Shown: positions 1 to 11,300 of the stretch, piece after piece
Position numbering within the stretch: position 1 is the stretch's first letter
How the letters are laid out: the number at the start of each line of letters is the position of its first letter
DNA from: Pieris napi
Lineage: Eukaryota; Arthropoda; Insecta; Lepidoptera; Pieridae
DNA length: 64,000 nucleotides
Assembly: GCF_905475465.1 (NCBI RefSeq)
Contig: NC_062236.1
Location: 1,560,001 to 1,624,000, forward strand
Direction of reading: 5' to 3'
Notes under the pieces: generated by a model
The model's database searches: none
Seen by the model: the letters and a program-made list of their open reading frames with translations, nothing else
What the model was told of the DNA's origin: nothing
Translations under genes and position numbers: made by a program

Positions 1-147
1 ACTTACCCGGATGTGATAAATCAGATGTTTGAAGATCTCCGTGATTCACTTCATAAAATGCAAAGGAATCCAACTACACTTGTAGGTCAACTAAAACAAG
101 CTTTATTTTACATTAACACCTATATACACTGTTCACATAGCAAATAA
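1..147 (+). CDS. 3' end of an unidentified protein gene (partial)
   Basis: Frame 1 is open from the window edge for 48 codons and stops with TAA at 145-147. The peptide begins TYPDVINQMFEDLRDSLHKM and is protein-like: mixed polar and hydrophobic, with an amphipathic helical pattern. An AATAAA at 143-148 overlaps the stop codon, as expected for a compact gene end, and the next gene starts on the same strand about 490 bp downstream. I do not recognise the family. A 48-codon open frame can occur by chance, so this rests on the combination of peptide character and poly(A) signal. The reverse strand has a donor-like GTAAGT at the very edge (positions 1-6), which is an alternative reading as an exon on the minus strand. 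Confidence 0.4.
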   Translation, partial: TYPDVINQMFEDLRDSLHKMQRNPTTLVGQLKQALFYINTYIHCSHSK

Positions 148-634
148 AACTATGATGATTGCACTTATGCTACTGTATAATTATTCATAGTTAATAATAA
201 ATGTGGGCTTTTAGCATTCAAATTGTTTAAAGAAAATAATTTTTAAAATATGCGAAGTTAATCACAATTTTCTCTATACTTGTTTTGTACACATAGAGAA
301 CGACAAATTTGTACCACAGGGCACAGACTAGTAATACGCCGCAGTCGGGACTGCACTTGCATTCGGAAAAACTCCACAATACGTCAATCATCAAACGCTA
401 TATTTTGACGCCATTTGACGGTATTTGACAACATTAAACACCATAGATATAACACAATAGTATCAATTTCAAATTTCAATACGTTTTTTTTAAATATAAG
501 CTATACCTATGACAATTGACAGTCTAGACTAGTCAATAGTCATTAACTGTAGTAATTTTTTATATCGTATTAGGTATTAATTATTTAATTAAGTTGTTTA
601 GAAATCATAAAATTAGGCATCTCACCTTTTTAAA
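148..634. other. intergenic stretch, upstream region of the LYRM7-like gene
   Basis: AT-rich spacer between the left-edge gene end and the LYRM7-like start codon. No repeat family or ORF is recognised. The promoter of the downstream gene should lie here, but no convincing TATA or initiator can be named. Confidence 0.4.
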
Positions 635-1287
635 ATGGAAAAACTAAGACATACCGTATGTATACTAGGTATATGCTTTGCCTAATCTCTTTGCAAAAAT
701 ATTATAAAAATTTTACCTTCATAGGTATTGAAAAATTTTAAAAGTCTGCATCGAACTCGACTTAAAATTTTCGATGGGGACCATAGGGCACTAACTGCAG
801 CCAGACTAAAAATAAACGATGAATATAAGAAAAATAAAGCAGTCAAAGATGAAGAGGCAATTAAAGCCGTAAGTTACATATTGCGTCACTTTAATTACAA
901 TTATGCTTATTATTTAGCTCTTTTTACCAATGTAATATTTCATTATATGAATATTTAAAGCTATACGGAATTTTAATAATACTGTATACGTACTATAATA
1001 TTCTAAATTTCAGATGGTTAAGTTTAGTGAGGAAATTGAAAAAGAACTGAAAACTCAAGTCATACAAGCCCGAGAAGTCAAGCCTGGTGTGTTTGGTAAG
1101 TAATTAATATAATAAGGACTTCTTTTAAATAACATTCCACATAATTATATATATTTTTTCTTTTTTAGAGGCAAGGATTACTGAAGACACTGTTAAGCTG
1201 GACAATGTCATGTTTGATGAAAATGCAGAATTACCAAAAAGACGCAGAAAAAATCAACAATGTTGTCAGGACATAAAAGATAAATAA
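635..1287 (+). CDS. LYRM7: LYRM7/MZM1-like complex III assembly factor (four exons)
   Basis: Spliced CDS: 635-655, 725-868, 1014-1095, 1169-1287. All introns are GT-AG, phases 0, 0 and 1, and the product is 121 aa (human LYRM7 is about 104 aa). Exon 1 codes MEKLRHT; exon 2 begins VLKNFKSLHRTRLKIFDGDH and continues with the ALTAARLKINDEYKKNK stretch that matches the family core (LHRTR, RAL.AAR.KIN.E.K). Exon 3 carries the conserved helix ending near VKPGVF, and exon 4 ends in a basic tail KRRRKNQQCC. Family knowledge: LYRM7 is a mitochondrial-matrix chaperone of the Rieske iron-sulfur protein UQCRFS1 during complex III assembly. The start is the only ATG in frame upstream of the conserved core with a good donor after it (ACC|GTATGT). 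The tiny 7-codon first exon is inferred from frame and splice signals, not proven. Confidence 0.82.
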
Positions 1288-1379
1288 TAAGAGATGTTTA
1301 GAGTCTTAAGTATAATGTAGATTGTATAGGACAAATGTCTAGAAAAATCATTTTGAGCTGTACCATAATATTATATTGT

Positions 1380-1634
1380 TCATATATGGTAAGCATTCTT
1401 TTTATTGAAAGACCCTATGTTGAATTGATTCTGAAATACTTCAGTGGGTAGTTGGTTCCACATAGTGGTGGTGCATGGTAAACAATGCCTTAAATAATGC
1501 TTAGCTGTATTCTTCCTTGACATCCAATGATGAAACTCATATGCAGGTATTAGTCTGAAAAATTTATAATTCTCCATGTTAATGGGGAAGAAGCACCCAT
1601 CTCTGATCAAGTAGCTCGGAAAGTGATTACTCAT
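1380..1634 (-). mobile_element. non-LTR retrotransposon fragment, 3' end of an ORF
   Basis: The minus strand encodes a remnant containing YEFHHWMSRKNTAKHYLRH and TTTMWNQLPTEVF. The same peptide (RTTTMWNQ.PTEVF.NQF.LGSFKKRAY) recurs at 20354-20620 and 28818-29110 and in shorter pieces, so it is a dispersed repeat rather than a host gene. I read it as the C-terminal end of a LINE ORF; the clade is not resolved. Confidence 0.6.
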
Positions 1635-1699
1635 ATACTTCTTGCATATTTTAAAAAGAATATGATCTTTTAACTGATCACCGATTTGGAATTGTTGTA

Positions 1700-1815
1700 A
1701 TAGATCTGCAGATGACCTTTTTGTATGCGGTGATGATTTCGACTATTGCGTTGTTCCCAGGAGAATGTAAGTGTGTGGTACTATTTCACCGTGCCTACTG
1801 CTGATAGAGGACTTG
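1700..1815 (+). mobile_element. CR1-like LINE 3'-UTR remnant
   Basis: The segment around 1751-1806 (TTGTTCCCAGGAGAATGTAA ... CACCGTGCCTACTGCTGATAG) closely matches, in the same sense, the 3' UTR of the CR1-like element whose minus-strand copy lies at 42826-47087. The rest of 1640-2387 shows nothing I recognise. Confidence 0.5.
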
Positions 1816-2387
1816 ATGATTTTGAATTTTAATCGTCAGTCATTTCTGGGCCGTTCTTGCCAAATGTCATCTGGGTGTCTTGGATCCTATTGTGAGGCGG
1901 GATAAGCGCATTATAGACGATGATTCGTTCGTTGATCTCAATTCTTTTATCTTGACCATCGCCGTTGAGTTGCCTACCTTTCAGTCTTTATAGATCGCAC
2001 TTCGGAGAAAGCTCTCTGGAACTGCTGTCAAATTTATTGAAAAGCCTGGTTAAAAAACAGTACCAATGAATAAAGAATTCACTAATCATTTTGTCATCCT
2101 GTCTTTAACAATATTATGTTCAGTTATCAATATAATATAGCAGGATACAGAATGCAGTCTTCAGAATACAATTTTGACAAAAAATTCAATATTATATGAA
2201 ATGTAAGTAGCGAAAGTATTAATATATGTGACATTGCAACAAAAAGCAATAAAAGTGAAGGTTACATGCAAATAGATAATTTTAAGTACTTAATATTTTA
2301 TGTTAGAGTTTTAAAAAAAACTGCAATGGATTGATAGTTTATAAATGTGAAGGTATTGTGTTTAAAAGACAGATTTTTTAATACGTA

Positions 2388-3860
2388 ATGGGAGGATACA
2401 AAGGAAAGCATGTTTTTCACTGTATTTTTCTTTTTCTACTAATTTTGATTTTTATGAGTGCTATCAATAAAGGACAACAAAGCAGCAGAAATATTATCGG
2501 GACCTATGGATTACTAGGTACCCTTATATTATACTGTTTAAGGTTATCTCCCTTATTCCCGATTATTCAAACAATTTTTAATTTTTGTGGCCTTGTGTTT
2601 TACAATGCTTTCCCCAAAAACGTGGAATTGAAAAGTTCGTTGACGCGTGCACCGTTTTTATGCATAAGAGTCGTTACACGAGGATTATTTCCAAATCTCA
2701 TTTTACGAAATGTACCAAGAAACCTAGAAATTTGTAAACATGTTGGTTTAGAAAATTTTGTACTAGAAGTTGTCACCGATTACCCCATCTTTATCCCAAA
2801 AAATGAAAAGGTCAGAGAAATTATTATCCCCAGTAGTTATGAAACTAAAAATGGATCACTGTTTAAAGCTAGAGCTTTACATTATTGCTGGGAAGATAGT
2901 GTTAATAAATTGAGCGATTCGGATTGGATTGTTCATTTAGATGAAGAGACTTTGCTAACGGAAGACTCACTGAAAGGTATACTGAACTTTGTCACTGAAG
3001 ATAAATATGATTTTGGCCAAGGAACAATAATATATGCTAGTGAAATAGTAAATTGGTTTACTACGCTTGCTGATGCCTATCGCGTAGCCCAAGATATGGG
3101 GATGTTTCGGTTCCAGTTTTACGCATTTAATAAGCCGATTTTAGGTTGGAAAGGTTCTTTTATGGTCGCTAAGGTAAGAAATTTCTAGCAAAACAAAGAT
3201 CTATCTTTATCATCCTAGTTTGAAACCATTTAAAGGTTTTCATTTCTTATGTGTAAATTTGATAGGTATAATCATTTGTAAATAGATGATTATTTTCTTC
3301 AGGCGATTTCAGAGAGGAAAGTTTCCTACGACCATGGACCTGAGGGCTCAATTTCGGACGGACATTTCGCTCTAAAGGCGTCCAGCATGGGATACACCTT
3401 CAACTTTATCGAAGGCGAAATGTGGGAGTTGAGTCCATTAACCGTGTTTGACCTTATTAGACAAAGAAAGCGTTGGCTTCAGGGTATGATTATAACCGGT
3501 AATTGTGAAAAGATTCCATTTAAGTATAGGCTTTTATTTCTATTACATACGTACGCGTGGCTGTCGCTACCTCTTCGAGTGTGCAATTATTTCACAGCTG
3601 AATACTATCCAGTACCGTTTCCATATGTATTAGATTTATTAATAGCTTTCATCGGAGCCGTTGGGATATACTTGCATATCTATGGCTCTATTAGATCTTA
3701 CTCTACGAAACAGTACGGCTATTTTAAAATTATCTTAGTTTTAGCGACAATAGTGATATTGCCAGTTGTTCTTATATTAGAGGTAGTCGCGATTTTTTTG
3801 GCGATTTTCACTGAAAATAAAGAATTTTATGTGATAGATAAAAATATTTGGAAAACATGA
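2388..3860 (+). CDS. egh: egghead-like beta-1,4-mannosyltransferase (two exons)
   Basis: Spliced CDS 2388-3173 plus 3303-3860; one phase-0 GT-AG intron of 129 bp (AAG|GTAAGA ... TTCAG|GCG); 447 aa against about 457 in the fly protein. Family knowledge: egghead is a GT2-family transferase of the Golgi/ER that adds mannose beta-1,4 to glucosylceramide in arthropod glycosphingolipid synthesis. Seen here: an N-terminal membrane segment (residues 8-24), a second hydrophobic stretch with FNFCGLVFYNAFP, the ICIRVVTRG core near the donor-binding domain, DWIVHLDEETLLTEDS with the acidic metal-site residues, GYTFNFIEGEMWE, and the QRKRWLQG (Q/RxxRW) motif, then two to three C-terminal membrane helices. 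Odd point: the segment expected to carry the TED-like catalytic acid reads GSISDGHFAL, one residue shorter than I recall for fly egghead, and has SD rather than ED. It could be a diverged paralogue. ATTAAA near 3930 is a candidate poly(A) signal. Confidence 0.87.
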
Positions 3861-5276
3861 CCGATCAACCGTGTACGAAAATCTCTTATTTTAGAGCAAT
3901 TTATTAATAGTTTATTGTAAAATACTATTATTAAATACATAATATTAACAATGTTGTGTTTTTATTTTGTTTATATTTAGTTGCATCTTCATAGTCGCGA
4001 CATGATCCGTCTTTTGTTTTTTCCATTCCCAGGCAAGCAACCATCTTCAAAAGACGTAGGTATGTATTACTTTACTTATTTTCTTTGGCTGTTTTTATAA
4101 TATGAGCTCGCGGGTCAAAAAAGTCAATTAATAATAGTAAATAAAATATAAATAGCCTATATAAATCCATTTTATGCGAGTGCGTTTGGGGAAACTTGAA
4201 GGTGAAGAAAATCTCTAGAAACCAATTCTACGGTCTGCTAGTTCACATAACGAAATTGGAGAGTTTTCCAGCCGGAAGATGGATTTACAAAGGACAAAGT
4301 TGTTATAAGAAATAAAAATAATTATTTAATTTCACAATAAAATTATGTTTACGTGAAAAACATTACATAATCCGTTTTAGGAAATAACTTTTCATGCTTA
4401 GCTATTGTTACACCTGAGCAAACTTTGTATAAAACTAGGTTTGTGCAATAAAATTAATTTAGTTTACATTTTTAATTTCATTATTTTAAAGCTTATAGCA
4501 AATACAATTGTAAATTTATCTAGCCTACCTATCGACTAGCGGCTTTAGGTCACATGAAAATAAAATATTTTTAAACCATTATTTATGTAAATACCAAAAA
4601 CCTTTTTAACATAAGAACTATTATATAAAATCCATTCACCACGGCAGCGTTTTGTCGATTATCACATAATTGCAGAGTCGAAATCCGTTCGAATAACAAA
4701 TTCTTATAGCCTAGCTTTACCCAGCTATTTCCGGCGTATTTGATAACTGACAGGATACGGAAGTTAAAGTATAATCAGCTCTACACGAAATAGTTTGCAG
4801 TAGGCGTAACCGGCTTATACTGGAATTCGTGTAAGAAGTGTTACTTATCTTAAATAGTCGGAAATATTTTTTTCTGACGCTCCGTTTGCATACAAAATCA
4901 ATTGAAAATAATGCATCAAATCAACTATAAGGTTAATAACCATTTTTTTTTCTTATATTATTGCAGCAGACATGTTTACAGAGTCAATGCAATTTAATGT
5001 AAATTATATAGGTAGTTCATTACAAATATATCATAACAATGAAGATAGAATGCTAATGTGATGTAATCTTTTAAAATGCCACGATAGGGACAGATAAAGA
5101 GATATGTACTTGTGTTTTGTCCTTCTTACTCTCATCCATTAGGTATCATATAAACGTATTCCAGCCATAAGTTCTGTTACAAATGAAAATGCATTTTTTT
5201 TAATGAAGTAATGTAATATTACTTAAATGTATACCTACATTTATTAAAGTCTCAGCAAAAAATAAAAAAAAGATTC
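3861..5276. other. intergenic stretch after the egghead-like gene
   Basis: The first about 100 bp is likely the 3' UTR (ATTAAA about 70 bp after the stop). The rest is AT-rich with no ORF, no recognised repeat and no splice-linked coding potential that I can see. Confidence 0.4.
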
Positions 5277-5735
5277 TATTCGAAATGGCCACATTTGGCC
5301 CATCTGTTTGGCCACGAATCTATGGATTTACGCACTGTTTCCAAGGGAAATTTCGCCACTGCTTGCTCCAAAGATACTTTAAGAGACTCAAAGTCGCCGT
5401 GTTTTTTAGAGTAGGCAGGCTATGTCCTCTAAAACTGACCACAATTTTAACGCTAAAGGGTTGCGGTCTGGGCTAGATGAGGGCCAGTCGTCAGTTCTTA
5501 TAAAGTCCGGAACGTTGGTTTCAAGCCAGGCTTGGGTAGTTCGTACCCAAGGTACAGAATCCTGTTGGAAAGTCCACGGTACATATTTTAAAAAGTGTAT
5601 TGCTGAGAGGTTTCACAACATGATCCAAGACTGTATTTTGGCTGAAGTTTTCACTCCTTTTTCATAAAAATGTAGTTTTGTGATTCCTTGATAAGATACG
5701 CCTTACCAAACCATCAGTCACGCAAGATGATGACC
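5277..5735 (-). pseudogene. mariner-family transposase remnant
   Basis: Read on the minus strand with several frame changes and stop codons, the segment gives WTFQQDSVPWVRTTQAWLE, then TNVPDF.RTDDWPSSSPDRNP and LWSVLEDIACLL, and ends ETVRKSIDSWPNRWAKCGHF. This order is that of the C-terminal half of mariner/Tc1-group transposases (FQQDGAP.H, the SPDLNP catalytic-acid motif, final GGHF). The VMVWxGV-like stretch is broken near 5700-5730. It is a dead, 5'-incomplete copy. Terminal inverted repeats were not found. Confidence 0.7.
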
Positions 5736-6825
5736 ACGTTATATCTTTCTGCAATCACTGCAATCCTATTTTCTTTAACACCCCATTCAATATTAATAAT
5801 TATTAATAATAAAATAATTTGATAATGATCTCGAAAAAATATGAAAAACGACGCAAAATCTAAAGTTTTTAAAATAAATACGTGTTCCAAATTCAAAATA
5901 ATTAAAAAGTTGAAAAAAGAAACCGCGTATTTATGGCCAGACTATTTATAGTAGGTACGATTATTCTGAACTGGCGAAGCGTATCCAATACAATCCAATA
6001 CAAATTTAAAAAAAAATTATATTACATAAAATATATTAAGTCCCTCGTAACTGGCTAGTAAATCGATTCAGTTTCACAAAATTAAATTGATACACAAACT
6101 TAATACATGTGGGATCAAGCGCCGGGTGATATAGTAATATGAAGAATCTATGCTAACTTTATGCCGCTATACTATTTACATATTTTGTGTAGTACTAGGA
6201 TAAAGGTAGGATAGGTTTGTGTAGTACATTTGCTCTAGTACCTTAAAGTCATAAATTTTAGGTACCAAATTAATAACACTAATTTAGTTAGCAAATATAC
6301 TATATTATGTTTATTTATTTATTTAGTCATTTACAGCATAGATGCGAAACTACTAGCAAATTTTATTTCTACTTAAAAAATCTAAACAACTAATATTCAT
6401 CTCTCAGTCTACTCTTCCCAAACTTGATACAAATATATCCGTTGTTATCATGTTCTGGTAAATAACTAAGGCAACGGTTAAGCAGTGAAGCCAAGTGCGG
6501 AATCCGTGACCGCAGGCAGAGGACATTTAGTGAGCTCCACTCAGACAACAGGCCATACCTCCGGGATTTTAAAACTTTTCAGGCACATACAGGCTAAGCA
6601 ATTCTGGCCCATGCAGTCTGATCTACTCCTCAAAACATTAGATTGCCGATTGCTCTCTTCAAAATTCAAGTGAATCATACCTCAACGAGCCCAGCAAAAA
6701 AGCACGACGTTGTTGTTGGACGAGATATACATAAAAAGTCACCAAGTGCGAGCCAAATTCTCCCACCTAGGGGTTACCTACACCTACCCCAAAATATCAG
6801 CCAAAAATTACATTATTTTTTGTTG
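5736..6825. other. intergenic stretch, nothing recognised
   Basis: AT-rich DNA between the mariner remnant and a MITE. Short open frames around 6485-6831 have no recognisable similarity and no splice context. Confidence 0.3.
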
Positions 6826-7454
6826 AAGTGAAACTTCTTTAGAATCGTAGTGATTTCAAACCGGATGCAACGGAAAAAGCGACAGTAAAAAGAGACTGAC
6901 ACATAAATTAATAGGATTTGGCGTGGGAGAGAGTGAGAAAGCGACAGTAAAAAGAGACAGACACATAAATTAATAGGATGTGGCGTGGGAGAGAGTGAGG
7001 TAGGAGGCATTATACAGTGTATAAACTTTAAATTAGTGTGTATTTGAACATTTTCTGAAATAGAAAAACAGATTTGATGAAAATTAAATAAGTAAGTCAA
7101 GTAAGTAGTTTAATTATAAAATTAGATTATTTATCAATTTTATTTACAAATCATTAGTTATAGAAACTTTTTGAAGTGAAAACTTCGTACTACACTTAAT
7201 TAAAAGTTTATACACTGTATAATGCTTCCTATCTCATTTTCTCCCACGTTGGATCTTGTGAATTTATTTCAAACTTTTATTATTTTAGTTTTTACCAAAT
7301 TAAAGATTGATATTAAAGTTATAAATAAAAATTTAACATTCAAATATATATTTTTTTAAAGAAAAGATCCTACATTTAGATAGAGAAAAAGTCTAATTTA
7401 CATATTTTAATAATTGTAAAAACTTTGTTTTTGAAGGTTTCACTTCTACCACGT
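6826..7454. mobile_element. MITE-like inverted-repeat element with internal tandem duplication
   Basis: Left end reads GAAGTGAAACTTCTTTAGAA; the right end near 7433-7452 (GAAGGTTTCACTTC) is its imperfect inverse. Inside, GTGAGGTAGGAGGCATTATA with ACAGTGTATAAACTT (about 6995-7030) is repeated inverted at about 7203-7250, so the element folds back on itself. Similar GAAGTxAxACTTCTTT ends occur at 31.7, 32.1, 33.57, 33.88 and 55.4 kb. Confidence 0.5.
6879..7002. repeat. two-copy 62-bp tandem duplication
   Basis: Two copies, 6879-6940 and 6941-7002, each starting GCGACAGTAAAAAGAGAC and ending with the GGAGAGAGTGAG segment; they differ at only a few positions. Confidence 0.8.
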
Positions 7455-7699
7455 GTGAATTGGACACATGATATTTTTTTGTTTGTAGAATATATTATTA
7501 TTTTTTTATGTTCTCTTATAAAATTCTCCCTCATACTTGTTTAAACAAATTTTCCGCTAAGCTATTTTAGGTGCTCTAAAAAGGTCAGGTAGTTTGTAAG
7601 AAAACAATTTTTCGTGAAATACTTCCCAATTTTATTCCTTTTTTCCATATAAATTATATACCTTTATTATCTCTTCTCGGTACGTTTTGGTACGAAATG

Positions 7700-8034
7700 A
7701 TAACTGACAGCGTCATCTACGGTTAAACTCAATGTCGTTATCATTTGTCAGTTAGTATTGTTATTTGTTAGTATAACGCCGTCTACGGTATAACGCGATT
7801 ACTCACAAGTCACAAATTTTATATGACAATGTACTGTCAATGATTAGTAAACGAGTTACGGGGGGGACAAGCAAATGTAAACGACACTCCCTTTTCCTGT
7901 TTTATAATTTAATAAATGGTTAACTAGATAAGTAATACATCAGTTCAGTTTGTGTATTAACTCAAGATACATAAATATTTCGAGAAGTGTTAAGTAATGG
8001 AATTGTAACTTATTGACTTTTAGACAAAATCCAG
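7700..8034 (+). promoter_or_regulatory. Hem upstream region and probable non-coding first exon
   Basis: The stretch before Hem has a higher density of CG-containing words around 7730-7870 and ends with a strong splice donor, AATCCAG|GTGAGC (GT at 8035). An acceptor, TTTATTCCAG at 8327-8336, lies one base before the Hem start codon. I infer a 5'-UTR exon ending at 8034 and an intron 8035-8336. The transcription start is unknown. Confidence 0.5.
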
Positions 8035-8337
8035 GTGAGCATATCTCGTTTACAGTAAAGTTATCGGTATACCGTGACCGCGGTCGCTATAGTTAATAGT
8101 TCTTCTAATGCTGTAATTAGATCAAGTGTGTTGTGACCTACCGCTTCTGTATTTATCTTCTTTGTTTGAGATAAAATATATCTATTTAATTGTTTATCAT
8201 TATTTCCCCTTATTATCAATGTAATTAAAGCTAACAGTCATTCTGGCCTTTATTTGATGCTTATAGACTTTAATAATTATAGTAAAATTTTATCCTTTAT
8301 AATAAAGACCCCAATAATAGTTGTAATTTATTCCAGA

Positions 8338-11300
8338 ATGTCTACAATGTCCAGATCAGTTCATATCAGTCAGCAAAAGCTGGCTGAAAAACTCATAATA
8401 CTAAATGACCGTGGTATTGGAATGCTCACTAGAATTTATAACATTAAAAAGGCATGTGGTGATACAAAATCTAAACCGGCTTTCCTGTCTGATAAAACAT
8501 TGGAGTCCTCTATAAAGCACATTGTCAGAAGATTCCCAAACATTGATGTAAAAGGCCTTCAAGCAATAACAAATATTAGAAATGAAATAATTAAATCACT
8601 ATCATTGTATTACTACACATTTGTGGATCTACTTGATTTCAAAGATAATGTATGTGAACTTTTGAATATAATGGATGCCTGCCAAGTTACGTTAGACTTG
8701 ACATTAAACTTTGAGCTCACAAAAAATTACCTTGACTTAGTCACAACCTATGTTTCTTTGATGATATTACTGTCAAGAGTAGAAGATCGTAAAGCAGTAC
8801 TTGGCTTGTTCAATGCAGCACATGAAATGGTCCACAGTCAGATTGATCCAAGCTTTCCGAGATTAGGTCAATTGATTGTGGATTATGATACACCCTTAAA
8901 AAAACTATCTGAAGAGTTTTTGGTCCACCAAAAAGTACTTTCTAGTGCATTGAATTCATTGTGGCATGTTTATCCAGCTAGAAACTTGACTGCAGAACAT
9001 TGGCGTTCAGAACAAAAGCTAAGTTTAGTCAGCAACCCAGCTCTACTTTTGAAACCATCCGAAACGAATACCATGTCTTGTGAATATGTAACTCTTGAGT
9101 CTCTAGAGAGATGGGTAATCTTTGGATTTGCTATGTGCCATCAGATGCTTCAACAAGACCATGCAAACAAGATGTGGGTGAGTGCATTGGAGTCAGGTTG
9201 GGTTGTCGCTTTATTCAGAGATGAGGTTATTTATATACACTCCTACATTCAGAGTTTCTTTGATGGTATTAAAGGTTATGGAAAGAGGATATCAGAAGTC
9301 AAAGATTGCTATCACCACTCTGTTCAAAAAGCTGGTTATAAGCATAGAGAACGGCGAAAGTTCCTAAGAACAGCATTGAAAGAATTGGGTCTTATTCTTA
9401 CTGACCAACCAGGATTGCTGGGTCCTAAGGCATTGCTTATATTTATTGGCCTATGTTATGCTAGAGATGAAGTATTTTGGCTTCTTAGACACAACGATAA
9501 TCCTCCACAAAAGGTTAAAGGAAAGGCTACTGAAGACTTAGTGGACAGACAGCTCCCCGAGTTGCTTTTCCATATGGAGGAATTGAGAGCATTAGTCCGC
9601 AAATATAGTCAGGTGATGCAAAGATACTATGTTCAGTATTTATCTGGTTTTGATGCTGTCGCCTTGAATCTTATGATACAAAATTTGCAAGTATGCCCTG
9701 AAGATGAAAGTATTATATTATCCTCATTATGTAATACTGCTGCCAATTTGAGTGTAAAGCAAGTTGAAAGCAATGAGCTCTTTGATTTTAGAGCCTTCCG
9801 CTTAGATTGGTTCCGCCTCCAAGCATACACATCGGTAGCAAAAGCACCATTCAGTCTTGTGGACCAAAGAGAATTATCGCAGTTCATTGATAAAATGGTA
9901 TTTCACACCAAAATGGTCGACAATTTGGATGAAATTATGGTTGAGACCTCTGATTTATCTTTGTTTTGTTTTTACAGTAAAATTTTTGAAAGTCAATTTC
10001 ACATGTGCCTAGAATTTCCAGCACAGAATCGTTACATTATTGCTTTCCCTCTCATCTGTAGTCACTTTCAAAATTGTACCCATGAATTATGCCCTGAAGA
10101 AAGGCATCATATCAGAGAAAGGAGTCTATCTGTTGTTAACATTTATCTGGATGAAATGGCAAAGGAAGCCAAGAATATTATTACAACCATTTGTGACGAG
10201 CAATGTACAATGAGTGATAAGCTCCTTCCAAAACATTGTGCCCAAACAATTGCTCACCTCGCAAATCGCAAGAAAAAAGATAAAAATAAGAAAAATCACA
10301 TTGAAATAGTCAAACCAGGTGCAGAAAGTTATAGGAAAACAAGAGAGGAGTTGACTACTATGGATAAATTGCACATGGCTTTAACTGAACTGTGTTTTGC
10401 TATAAATTATTGTTCAACTGTCAATGTTTGGGAATACACTTTTGCACCCCGGGAATATTTACACCAACATTTGGAAACTAGATTTTCAAAAGCATTGGTG
10501 GGAATGGTAATGTTTAATCAAGACACAAGTGAAATTGCTAAGCCATCGGAGTTGCTTGTCAGTGTGAGAGCTTACATGAATGTACTTCAAACGGTTGAAA
10601 ATTATGTGCACATTGATATAACGCGCGTCTTCAATAATTGTTTGCTTCAACAGACCCAAAATATGGACAGTCACGGCGAAAAGACTATAGCATCTCTATA
10701 TACCCAATGGTATTCTGAAATATTACTGCGACGCGTTAGTGCTGGCAACATTTGTTACTCAATAAATCAAAAAGCTTTCGTAAGTCTTTCCGCTGAAGGT
10801 GCAATTCCTTTCAACGCTGAAGAGTATTCAGACATTAATGAGTTGAGAGCTTTAGCTGAATTAATAGGGCCGTATGGAATGAAGCTATTAAGCGAAACTC
10901 TAATGTGGCACATTGCGAGCCAAGTTCAAGAGCTTAAAAAGCTGGTGGTGCAAAACAAAGAAGTACTGCAAATGCTCAGAACAAACTTTGATAAACCAGA
11001 CATTATGCGAGAACAATTCAAACGGTTGCAACAAGTTGACAATGTACTGCAGAGGATGACAATAATAGGAGTTATTTTGAGCTTCCGTCAAGTAGCACAA
11101 GAGTCTTTACTCGATGTTTTGGAACGGCGAATTCCCTTCCTGATCAGTTCCATTAAGGACTTCCAGCAGCAGTTGCCCAGTGGTGATCCTATGCGTGTCA
11201 TATCAGAAATGTGTTCGGCGGCTGGCCTGCCATGTAAGGTAGATCCTACTTTGGCTTCTGCACTCCGACAGCACAAGGCCGAAGTCGAGGAGGAGGAACA

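Noticed and set aside
8254..8337. N-terminal extension of Hem (28 codons)
   Set aside because: AT-rich, not conserved, and it lies upstream of a good acceptor; read as intron.
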